Origin: Actinosynnema sp. ALI-1.44
GTDB taxonomy: Bacteria > Actinomycetota > Actinomycetes > Mycobacteriales > Pseudonocardiaceae
NCBI RefSeq assembly: GCF_001984155.1
Contig: NZ_MTQO01000042.1
Location: 62,001 to 126,000 of the forward strand
DNA: 64,000 nucleotides
Direction of reading: 5' to 3'
Shown: piece after piece, positions 17,204-24,973 of the stretch
Numbering within the stretch: position 1 is the first letter of the stretch
Layout of the letters: every line of letters begins with the position of its first letter
Translations under genes and position numbers: made by a program
Notes under the pieces: generated by a model
The model's input: only the letters and a program-made list of their open reading frames with translations
Told to the model about the DNA's origin: nothing
Database searches by the model: none

Positions 17204-18318
17204 CGCGGCAACTCCAATCGCACCACCCAGCCGGGGCCGCCCGGTTCGGCGGGACCGGCGTACAGCGTGCCACCCAGCAGACTGGCTCGCTCACGCATGC
17301 CGACCAGGCCCATTCCGCTGCCCGTGGCGGACGGGGATGTCACGGCCCCGGAGTCGGTGACCGCAAGGCGCACCACCCGGTCGCAGTAGTCCAGTCGCAG
17401 AGTCACCTCGGCTCCTGGGGCGTGCCGGTGTGCGTTGGTGATCGCCTCCTGCGCGGTGCGGATGATCGCCTGCGTGATCTCGACCGGTACTTCGCCGGGG
17501 TCTCCGGTCACGGTGAAGCCTGCCGAGCTGCCCGCGGCGAGCTGAGCGAGGGTCTGGGCAAGGGGCAGCGTGTCCTCGCGCAGGGCGTGGATCGCACGGC
17601 GGGTCTCCCCCATCCCGGACACCGCCATCGCCCGCGCGCGCCGCACGGCTTCGTTGGCCTCGTCGTCCCGACCACCGCCGTGCAGGGCGTCCGCCATGTC
17701 CAGTTGCATCGCGATCCCGGACAGGGCGTGGCCGATGACGTCGTGGATCTCCCGGGCGATCCGGCTGCGTTCCTCCAACGCCGCCACGCGCCCGGCCTCG
17801 TGGGTGGCCCGTTCGGCCGCGGCGATCGCCTCGGCCCGGTTGCGCCGGGCGATGCCGCCGTAGACCGGCAGGCCGACCGTCAACGGCACCCACCAGACCG
17901 AGGTGCCGGGCAGACGCATCACGGCGACAGCGGCCCAGGTCATGACGAACCCGATGGCCGCCGCGGTGACGGCGAGGGTGAACGCCTGCCGCCTGGACAG
18001 CTTCTCCCCGGCGGCCGCAGTCGCCATGAACACGAACACCACCGCGGCCGTGTCCGTGGCCAGCGGGAACACCGTCGCGCCGCTGACGACGAACACCGAC
18101 ACCAGCACCACGCCGCCCCGGTCGGTGGGCAGGCGCCGCGGCACGAGACTGACGGCCATCCCGGAGACGATCGCCACCGCCACCAGGCCCCAGACCAGCC
18201 AGGCGAATCCGGCCGGTGGGCGGTCGACGAGGTGGATCACGCTGATCACCGACACGACGGCGAGGAGGAATGGGCGGCCCAGTTCGTCGACGAACCGGGC
18301 CGTCCTGTGGGTGCTCAT
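17200..18318 (-). CDS. HisKA_3 sensor histidine kinase
   Basis: 372 residues. About five transmembrane helices fill residues 15-160, followed by a HisKA_3 dimerisation domain with the phospho-acceptor His in ERSRIAREIHDVIGHALSG and an HATPase domain ending GSGMGLVGMRERASLLGG. There is no extracellular sensor loop of note, so it probably senses within the membrane. It pairs with the LuxR regulator at 16556 and follows the small membrane protein at 18350 by 31 bp. Confidence 0.92.
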   Translation of the reverse strand: MSTHRTARFVDELGRPFLLAVVSVISVIHLVDRPPAGFAWLVWGLVAVAIVSGMAVSLVPRRLPTDRGGVVLVSVFVVSGATVFPLATDTAAVVFVFMATAAAGEKLSRRQAFTLAVTAAAIGFVMTWAAVAVMRLPGTSVWWVPLTVGLPVYGGIARRNRAEAIAAAERATHEAGRVAALEERSRIAREIHDVIGHALSGIAMQLDMADALHGGGRDDEANEAVRRARAMAVSGMGETRRAIHALREDTLPLAQTLAQLAAGSSAGFTVTGDPGEVPVEITQAIIRTAQEAITNAHRHAPGAEVTLRLDYCDRVVRLAVTDSGAVTSPSATGSGMGLVGMRERASLLGGTLYAGPAEPGGPGWVVRLELPR

Positions 18319-18349
18319 GGCCTGGGATTGTTCCCCGCTGCCGGTGTGG

Positions 18350-18940
18350 TCACCGCTCGACGCGGGACGAGTCGAGCAACGACTTCAGCAGGCCACCCCG
18401 CCGGGCGGCGTTCTCCTGCACCCGGTCCAGCCCGGGGGACGTCCTGTGCGGCTGGCCGTCGCGGCCCTTCGCCCAGATGATCCGGCCTTCGGTCCGCACG
18501 GCCTTGGCCAGCACCGCCAGCCCCTCGGCCAGCAACCCGGCGCCCAGCGTGAGCATCATGCCGTTGCCAGTCGACTGCTGAGCACCCGGAGCGACCACCG
18601 CCAGCACGGCACCGGCAGCGAACTTGACCGCGATGTTGGCCACCCACAGGACGATGGTCACGGCCGTGTACCGCAGGTGGACCACGCCGTCCTTCTCGAA
18701 CACCCGGGTGCTTGCCCCACGCAGCACACCCAGCAGTACCCCGAGGACAGTGGTGGCGACCAGGAACACGATGGACTCCGCCGTCTGCGGCTCCTTGAGC
18801 ACGGTGAAGAACCCGATGCCGACGAGGACGGCGGGCAGCACCAGCATGCGCTTGGCCTCGACCGGTTCACCGAGCAGCCGACGGACCAGGACGTAGCCGA
18901 TGACGGCCACGATCAGAACGATCTCAACAGGACCGCTCAT
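18350..18940 (-). CDS. DUF1453/CcdC-like membrane protein, paralogue of 8215-8724
   Basis: 196 residues with about five hydrophobic helices. ATG 18940 was chosen because GGGAGG lies 8 nt upstream; a GTG 9 nt earlier overlaps that site. It shares GEPVEAKRMLVLPAVLVGIG and LLGVLRGASTRVFEKDG with the protein at 8215-8724. It lies just upstream of the histidine kinase on the same strand, so it may be an accessory membrane component of that system. Function unknown. Confidence 0.72.
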   Translation of the reverse strand: MSGPVEIVLIVAVIGYVLVRRLLGEPVEAKRMLVLPAVLVGIGFFTVLKEPQTAESIVFLVATTVLGVLLGVLRGASTRVFEKDGVVHLRYTAVTIVLWVANIAVKFAAGAVLAVVAPGAQQSTGNGMMLTLGAGLLAEGLAVLAKAVRTEGRIIWAKGRDGQPHRTSPGLDRVQENAARRGGLLKSLLDSSRVER

Positions 18941-19016
18941 CGGTCCCACCTCCCACGACGAACCAGGTCATCCGAACGCGGTCAACGCTAGGAGCGCGGC
19001 GGTTTCCAGTCGTGAG

Positions 19017-21230
19017 TCAGCGGCCGTATCCCGGGTGGAGATTCGTCTCCACCCGGACGACCCGGTCGAGCAACGCCTGGGCCTCGTCGTCGCGCCCGGC
19101 CGCGCGGTACGTCTCGGCGTACGTGCGCAGGCACTCGATCTCCAGTCGCACTTCCGCCAACGGTTCCAGCAGCTCGATGGCGCGCTGGTGTTGTTCGAGT
19201 GCCTTGTCGAGATCGCCCATGACGCGCAGTGCGACGCCGATGTAGTTGTGGCACCACGCCTGGTTGTGGCGCAGGTTGTTCTGCTCCGCCAGCCGCAGCG
19301 CCTCATGCAGTGACCGCAACGATTCCTCGGGATCTTGCGCGGCCAGCGCGACGCCGAGCGTGACAAGTCCCGTGATCCGCGCGGGCCCACCAGCCATGGC
19401 GACGGATGCGCGAGCGAGCTCGACGGCTTCCTTGGACTGTCCGAGTTGGAGTGTCACCCACCCGTCGAAGGCCAGTGCCTGTGCCTGTCCGCCCGGATGC
19501 CCGACCTTCTCGAAGAGGTCACGTGCTTGCCGGAAGTGCGTCCGCGCCGCGTCGGACTCGCCGAGATCCCGGTGCACGAAACCGATCCGCAACGCCAGAC
19601 CAGCCGCCAGGTTGTCATCCGGCCCGCACTGCTCGGCCCGTTCGTACGCGGCGAGCGCGTCGGCTGGACGTCCCGCGGTCGCGTGCGCGAAGCCGAGGTC
19701 CGACAGCAGCGACGCCCGTTCCTGGCGGCGGTCGAGCCGGGTCGCCGCATCCGCTGCGGTTTCGAGCATGCGTGCCTGGTCGTCGGTGCCGCGGCGCCGG
19801 AAGAACCAGACGCGCATGGCCTGCGGCAGTTCGGCCACCACTTCGTCCGCACCGAGCCGGACGGCGGCGTCGAAACACGCGACCAGGTTGACGTATTCGA
19901 GGTCGAACCAGGCCAGGGCCTTCGCCGGATCACCCGGATCGGGTGCCGGGCGGTGCGGCGAGGGCAACGTCCGATCGTGGGCGACCGCCCGCGCCAGGTA
20001 GTGGGTCACGACTCGGCGCACCGCGGCGTCGGCCGCGGGTTCCTCGTCGGCGGCCAGGTCGGCCGCGTATCGCCGGATCAGGTCGTGCATCCGGTAGCGC
20101 CCCGGCGTGAGCTCCTGGACCAGGTGCGCGTCGACGAGTTCCTCCAGCACCGCGTCGACCTTGCCGGGCCGCGTGTCGGCGAGCACAGCGGCTGCGGACG
20201 CGTCGAAGTCGGCACCGGGCAGCACACCCAGCAGGCGGAAGATCCGGCGCTGGTCCCCGTCGAGCTGCTGCAGCGACATGCCGAACGCCGCGTCGAAACG
20301 GCTGGTGTTGTCCCGCAACCGCTCGGCCAGCACCGCGACCGTCCACCCTGGCCGGTGCCTGAGCCTGGCGCCCGCCATCCGCAGCGCCAACGGCAGCCCC
20401 CCGCACTGGGACACCACCTGGCCGACCGCTTCGTCCTCGTCGACGGCGAGCCCGGCCGCCTTGGCGAACAGGTGCGCCGCGTCGCCGTCACCCAACGGCG
20501 CCAGGGACACCGGCGGCACCCCGTCCAGGCTGACCAGGCGTGACCTGCTGGTGATCAGGACCGCGGACTTGCCCGCGCCGGGCAGCAGCGGCCGGACGTG
20601 CTCCGCGTCGACCGCGTTGTCGAGGACCACGAGCGCTCGCCGCCGCGACAGTTCCGACCTCAGCAGCGCGGCCCGTTCGTCCGCGCTGACCGGCAGCTGG
20701 GTGACGCTCAACGCGTCCAGCAACCGGCCGAGCGCGACGTGGGGTTCCAGGGGTTGCTGGCCCGGGGTGAAGCCGTGCAGGTCGAGGTAGAGCCCGCCGT
20801 CCGGGTACTTCGGCGCGAGCCGGTGCGCGACGTGCACGGCGAGGCTGGTCTTGCCGACACCCGCCATGCCGTCGATCGCGACCGCCCCCGCGGTCTGCAG
20901 CAGCGCTTCGACCTGGGCGTACTCCGCCGCCCGGCCGGTGAAGTCGGTCAGGTCCGCGGGCAGGTCGTTGCGGCGCGGCGGCGGTGCCGCGCCTGCCTTG
21001 GCCGCCTCGGCCCACATCGGGCGCAGCGGTCTGGGGTCGCGGCTCACGGCCCGGCACAGCGCCACGACGGCGTCCCACGGCGGGATGAGCTGGCCGTTGA
21101 GGTAGCGGGACAGCGAGGAACTGCTGAGCTCCGCCTGACGGGCGAGGGCGCGCAGGCTCAGGCCGCTCAGGTCCTTGATCCGTGCGAGCTGGGCGACCAG
21201 TCGTTCCTGGGAGCTCGACACGTGCGACAC
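19017..21230 (-). CDS. XRE-NB-ARC-TPR regulator
   Basis: About 737 residues from GTG 21230 (GTG 21221 also possible). An XRE helix-turn-helix at about 10-60 (LRALARQAELSSSSLSRYLNG) is followed by an NB-ARC STAND ATPase with Walker A DGMAGVGKTSLAV, Walker B ALVVLDNA, sensor VLITSRSR, GLPLAL and MHDLIRRYA. At least five TPR units follow to the end. This is the AfsR-like/SARP-less class of STAND regulators in actinobacteria, which switch on ATP binding with an unknown inducer. The 161-bp divergent gap to the AhpD-like gene suggests that gene as a target. Confidence 0.88.
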   Translation of the reverse strand: MSHVSSSQERLVAQLARIKDLSGLSLRALARQAELSSSSLSRYLNGQLIPPWDAVVALCRAVSRDPRPLRPMWAEAAKAGAAPPPRRNDLPADLTDFTGRAAEYAQVEALLQTAGAVAIDGMAGVGKTSLAVHVAHRLAPKYPDGGLYLDLHGFTPGQQPLEPHVALGRLLDALSVTQLPVSADERAALLRSELSRRRALVVLDNAVDAEHVRPLLPGAGKSAVLITSRSRLVSLDGVPPVSLAPLGDGDAAHLFAKAAGLAVDEDEAVGQVVSQCGGLPLALRMAGARLRHRPGWTVAVLAERLRDNTSRFDAAFGMSLQQLDGDQRRIFRLLGVLPGADFDASAAAVLADTRPGKVDAVLEELVDAHLVQELTPGRYRMHDLIRRYAADLAADEEPAADAAVRRVVTHYLARAVAHDRTLPSPHRPAPDPGDPAKALAWFDLEYVNLVACFDAAVRLGADEVVAELPQAMRVWFFRRRGTDDQARMLETAADAATRLDRRQERASLLSDLGFAHATAGRPADALAAYERAEQCGPDDNLAAGLALRIGFVHRDLGESDAARTHFRQARDLFEKVGHPGGQAQALAFDGWVTLQLGQSKEAVELARASVAMAGGPARITGLVTLGVALAAQDPEESLRSLHEALRLAEQNNLRHNQAWCHNYIGVALRVMGDLDKALEQHQRAIELLEPLAEVRLEIECLRTYAETYRAAGRDDEAQALLDRVVRVETNLHPGYGR

Positions 21231-21391
21231 CGTACCTGTCCCGTCCCGCTCCCAACGGGTCGGCTCATCGTCTGCGCTGGTCAGAGACGTTTCGAGTGTC
21301 CCACGGTGTCCCACGGACGGCGCGCGGGACATCGCGCCGGTGGTCAGATTCTCCCTGTCAGCACCACCCCAGAGGGCGAAGGAGAAACGAG

Positions 21392-21847
21392 ATGTCGACC
21401 GAGCGGATGCCCAACCCGGCGATGCTGGTCCCCGGGGCGATGCAGGCCCTGATGGACGTGAACAAGGCCGTCGCCGCCACCGGCCTGGACGGCAAACTCC
21501 TCGCCCTGACCCACCTGCGTGCCAGCCAGATCAACGGCTGCGGCCCGTGCGTGGCCGGTGGCGCGGGCCAGGCCCGTCACCACGGAGTGTCCACACAACA
21601 GATCGACACGGTCGCCGCGTGGCGTGAGACGCCGTGGTTCAGCGACGACGAACGCGCCGCACTGGCACTGACCGAAGCCGTGACCCGGCTCGCCGACCAC
21701 GCGGACCCGGTGCCGGACCAGGTGTGGGACATGGCGGCCAAGCACTTCGACCACAAGGAACTGGCCGCGCTGCTGCTCAACATCGCGATCACCAACACCT
21801 TCAACCGGCTCAACGCCCCCACCCGCCAGCAAGCGGGCCAGTGGTGA
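21392..21847 (+). CDS. AhpD/carboxymuconolactone decarboxylase-family protein
   Basis: 151 residues, with the redox CxxC in INGCGPCVAGG and a downstream His (QARHHG) as in AhpD-type alkylhydroperoxidase domains. GAAGGAG precedes the ATG. It may act in peroxide or nitrosative defence. It is divergent from the NB-ARC regulator and followed by the DUF1801 gene after 44 bp, likely one transcript. Confidence 0.87.
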   Translation: MSTERMPNPAMLVPGAMQALMDVNKAVAATGLDGKLLALTHLRASQINGCGPCVAGGAGQARHHGVSTQQIDTVAAWRETPWFSDDERAALALTEAVTRLADHADPVPDQVWDMAAKHFDHKELAALLLNIAITNTFNRLNAPTRQQAGQW

Positions 21848-21891
21848 CCTCGTCTCTCCCGACCGAAACCGACTCCCGGAAGGAAAATCCC

Positions 21892-22326
21892 ATGGCCACC
21901 GCGAAGAAGTACGACGGCTTCACCGAGGAAGAGCGCGGCGCGATGAAGGACCGCGCCAAGGAACTGAAGGCGACCACCCGGCGTGGCGCCAAGGCCGACA
22001 CGGAGGCCGAGGTGCTGGCGAAGATCGCCGAGATGGCGGAGCCGGACCGGTCGATCGCCACCCGCCTGCACGCCGTGATCAAGGCCAACGCACCGGAACT
22101 GACGGCGAAACTGTGGTACGGCATGCCCGCCTACGCCCGCAACGGCAAGATCGTCTGCCACTTCCAGCCCGCGACGAAGTTCAAGACCCGCTACGCCCTG
22201 CTGGGGTTCGGCGACGAGGCGAACCTCGACGACGGCGCGATGTGGCCCGCCTGGTTCGCACTGGCCAAGATGACCGCGGCCGTCGAAACCAAGGTCGCCG
22301 CCCTGGTCAAGCAGGCGGTCAGCTGA
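21892..22326 (+). CDS. DUF1801-family protein
   Basis: 144 residues with AAGGAAAA before the ATG. The core LWYGMPAYARNGKIVCHFQPA followed by FKTRYALLGFG is typical of the DUF1801/YdhG family, whose biochemical role is not known. The N-terminal 40 residues are highly charged. It is cotranscribed with the AhpD-like gene. The following 124 bp up to the convergent GNAT gene show no feature I can name. Confidence 0.8.
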   Translation: MATAKKYDGFTEEERGAMKDRAKELKATTRRGAKADTEAEVLAKIAEMAEPDRSIATRLHAVIKANAPELTAKLWYGMPAYARNGKIVCHFQPATKFKTRYALLGFGDEANLDDGAMWPAWFALAKMTAAVETKVAALVKQAVS

Positions 22327-22450
22327 AGGCCGACGCGACGGAAAGACTGTCCTCGTAGACGTGATGGCGGGATCTGGCTGGATTCCCCCTCAGTCCGTTA
22401 TGGGTTTCCATCCTGCTGGTGTTCGCGTCCGAAGGCGATTACCTCGCAGG

Positions 22451-23131
22451 TCATGCCACCCAGACACGGAGTGGGCCGAGCACTGTGAAGCCGCTGGCAA
22501 GAGCGGGCTCGAGATCGTCACCGTGTTCGTAGCCGACAAGCGGGGTGCCGGGGAAAAACTCGGCAGCCGCGGCGACAACCGACGACCAGATGTCGCCGCC
22601 GAACAGGTTGGACACGCCGACCACGCCTGAGCTGCGGTTCAGGACGGCGCCACCGGAGATGTCCTTGCCGTCGTGCACAGCCAGCACCAGCACAGACGGG
22701 TCGCGCAGGAGCTCCGGCCGGAAGATGTCCGGGGTGTCCGCGTCGCCGTGCCACGCGGCCTGCCAGTCGCGGAGGTGAGCCGCCGTCGTGACCTGCTCGG
22801 CGTGGGGGCCCGGCGGTGTGGGCAGCCCCGCGGGGCGGTGGATCCACTGGGCCGTGAACAGTTCGGCGAAGCCGTCGGGGGTGAGGTCGAGGGTGGCGAA
22901 GCTGTCCTTGATCGAGCACCCCGGTGTGACCGTGTCGATCTCGGGGAGGACGTCACCCGGCACCGCGTCGGGGTGCAGCGTGACAGCGTCCGGGTAGTAC
23001 GGCGGCGTGCGCTCGGCGCTGTGCCAGGCTGTCTGGCTGAAAGTGCCTGTTATGCCGTGGGAACGGCAGACTGAGGCGCACCAGTCGGCGTTGTTGCGGG
23101 CCGCCGCGGCATGGAGGGCATGCCGACTCAA
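22451..23131 (-). CDS. GNAT-like acetyltransferase
   Basis: 226 residues starting at TTG 23131, 9 nt after the stop of the upstream gene. The protein looks like a degenerate GNAT: ILAVHDGKDISGGAVLNRSS and VGVSNLFGG occupy the beta-4/5 region, and PLVGYEHGDDLEPALASGF the C-terminal strand. The classic RGxG pyrophosphate loop is not obvious. The acceptor is unknown. Confidence 0.65.
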   Translation of the reverse strand: MSRHALHAAAARNNADWCASVCRSHGITGTFSQTAWHSAERTPPYYPDAVTLHPDAVPGDVLPEIDTVTPGCSIKDSFATLDLTPDGFAELFTAQWIHRPAGLPTPPGPHAEQVTTAAHLRDWQAAWHGDADTPDIFRPELLRDPSVLVLAVHDGKDISGGAVLNRSSGVVGVSNLFGGDIWSSVVAAAAEFFPGTPLVGYEHGDDLEPALASGFTVLGPLRVWVA

Positions 23132-23140
23132 GACACTCGG

Positions 23141-23563
23141 TTACTTCGCTGTCGTGCTCGGCACCTGACCGGCTGCCTGGAAGGTGACCGGGGGAACCAC
23201 GTGGGCCTGTTTGGGAGGCGGGGCCGCGGTGGCGGTGGCGACGCTGAACGCCGGGAGTTCCTGCGCCGGAGCGGGGGCGGCGGGCTTCGGCTTCTCGACC
23301 GGCGCGGGCTGCGGGGCGTCGAGAGCCTTGCGGGCGCGGTTGGTCCAGGCCGTCCACATGGCGTGGTCGCGGTGGTCGGCCATCTGCGACTGCAGCGCGG
23401 ACAGGATTCCCCGGACACGGGCGGCCAGCACCGGGTGCGTCGCCACTTCGGACCACAGGTCCGGTGTCGCCGATCCGCCGCGGACCGCCTTGCGGACGTG
23501 TTCGGTCAGGTCCGCGTGCGCCAGCCCGAGCCAGCTGTCGACCGTGGTCGAGTGATCGCGCAT
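23141..23563 (-). CDS. Hypothetical protein with Ala/Pro-rich tail
   Basis: 140 residues from ATG 23563 (GGAG upstream). The first 85 residues are helical (STTVDSWLGLAHADLTEHVR), and residues 85-140 are low-complexity Pro/Ala (PAPVEKPKPAAPAPAQELP). No signal peptide and no family recognised. It is the first gene of a two-gene unit with the GNAT-like gene. The 307 bp upstream to the divergent gene at 23871 contain no other frame I support and presumably hold both promoters. Confidence 0.55.
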   Translation of the reverse strand: MRDHSTTVDSWLGLAHADLTEHVRKAVRGGSATPDLWSEVATHPVLAARVRGILSALQSQMADHRDHAMWTAWTNRARKALDAPQPAPVEKPKPAAPAPAQELPAFSVATATAAPPPKQAHVVPPVTFQAAGQVPSTTAK

Positions 23564-23870
23564 AGGGTCAACTCCAGGCAAAAAGATGTGGATGATCCGA
23601 CGGCAGGACCGTCGGGATCATCATTACCCTGTCTAACGACATTCAACACGTGATGTTCCCGAATCACACCCGCTCTTGACATTTTCCCGGTCAGCCACCC
23701 GCGACCTGCGGCGATATGTCGGTTCCGGACGAGTCGGCGTACGCTCGACAGGTGCGACAGACAGCCGCGGTCGATGTCTACCGGTCCGACGGGGTTGATG
23801 ATCACACACAGCGAGCGGTTCCCTACGCTGAGTCCAGCGAATACTTCTTGACCAGGGTGGACACGGCGGC

Positions 23871-24800
23871 ATGAGGACAGGCGCGGGCTACTACCACGAG
23901 ACAGCGTTCTACGACTCCGACGACAGCATGTTGGGGCTGGTCCTGCCCTTTCTGACCGACGGCGTACGTGCGGGCGAACCCACGTGGGTCGCGTTCACGG
24001 AGGCCAACGAACGACTCGTCCGGTCCGCGCTGCCGGACACTTCCGGTATCACGTTTCTACCCGGAGCCGACCAGTACTCGAGGCCGGCCTCCGCCATCAA
24101 GTCCTACCGGCAGATGATGGCCGAGCACGTCGCCCGAGGGGCCGCGCAGATCCGGATAGTCGGCGACGTTCCGCATCCGGGCATGGGAGTGCCGTGGGAG
24201 TGGTGGTCACGCTACGAGCACGCGGCCAACGAGGCCTTCAAGGAGTTCCCGCTGTGGGGATTGTGCCCGTACGACACCCGCATCACGCCCGCCGCGGTGC
24301 TGGCCGACGTCACCCGTACCCACCCCCACATCGCGCACGGCAACGGCCACCATACAGACAACCCGGCCTACCGCCCGTCTCACATCCCGACGACCACTGA
24401 TCCGATCGATGAACTGGAACTGTCGGCGCCGCTCGGTGAGCTGGCCGACCCGTCCCCCGTCGAAGCCCGGCACGCCGCCGTCAAGGCCTGCGCGGGCACC
24501 CGGCTGACGCAGGCCCGGATCGACGACTTCGTCTTCGCTGTCAACGAAGCGGTCACCAACGCCATCTGCCACGGCCATCCGCCGGTGACCCTGCGGCTCT
24601 GGGCCGACGGCAGTCGCGTGATGGCCGCCGTGACCGACCACGGCCGGGGCCCCACGGACGCACTGGCGGGGATGATGCCCGCCACCAACTCGGCCACAGC
24701 GGGGCTGGGGCTGTACATCATGCATCTCACGTGTGACTACGTCGCCTTCAGCCGGGAGGGCGACCGGTTCACCATCCGGATCCTCGCGAAGTCCCCCTGA
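23871..24800 (+). CDS. MEDS domain - HATPase anti-sigma regulatory protein
   Basis: 309 residues. The N-terminal MEDS sensory domain (HETAFYDSDDSMLGLVLPFLTDGV to about 160) is followed by an RsbW-type HATPase_c_2 domain at about 200-305: FAVNEAVTNAICHG (N box), VTDHGRGP (G1) and ATAGLGLYIM (G2). Streptomyces has many such proteins as candidate serine kinases/anti-sigma factors. It could be the missing kinase for the STAS protein at 13484, though they are 10 kb apart. No sigma factor lies nearby. Confidence 0.88.
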   Translation: MRTGAGYYHETAFYDSDDSMLGLVLPFLTDGVRAGEPTWVAFTEANERLVRSALPDTSGITFLPGADQYSRPASAIKSYRQMMAEHVARGAAQIRIVGDVPHPGMGVPWEWWSRYEHAANEAFKEFPLWGLCPYDTRITPAAVLADVTRTHPHIAHGNGHHTDNPAYRPSHIPTTTDPIDELELSAPLGELADPSPVEARHAAVKACAGTRLTQARIDDFVFAVNEAVTNAICHGHPPVTLRLWADGSRVMAAVTDHGRGPTDALAGMMPATNSATAGLGLYIMHLTCDYVAFSREGDRFTIRILAKSP

Positions 24801-24804
24801 CTTG

Positions 24805-24857
24805 GCAACCAATGTGGCCTTCGGTGCGAAAAACGCAACCAAGGCGGCATTCGTTGC
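24805..24857. repeat. Two tandem 23-bp hairpin units
   Basis: Units at 24805-24827 and 24835-24857 have a 30-bp period and match at most positions. Each starts GCAACCAA and ends TTCGGTGC or TTCGTTGC, so each can fold on itself. They lie just after the stop of the MEDS-HATPase gene. They may be a terminator, or copies of a dispersed intergenic repeat. Confidence 0.6.
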
Positions 24858-24973
24858 GTCCCGGCACGCGTCCCTGGGCTGAGACGACCCTCAGCCGGGA
24901 GTCGGATTCCCCTACGGAAAATCTCGGCCTGCCGTTGGATGTACCGTTCGGCGCCGTGCACGAGACTTTGTCC

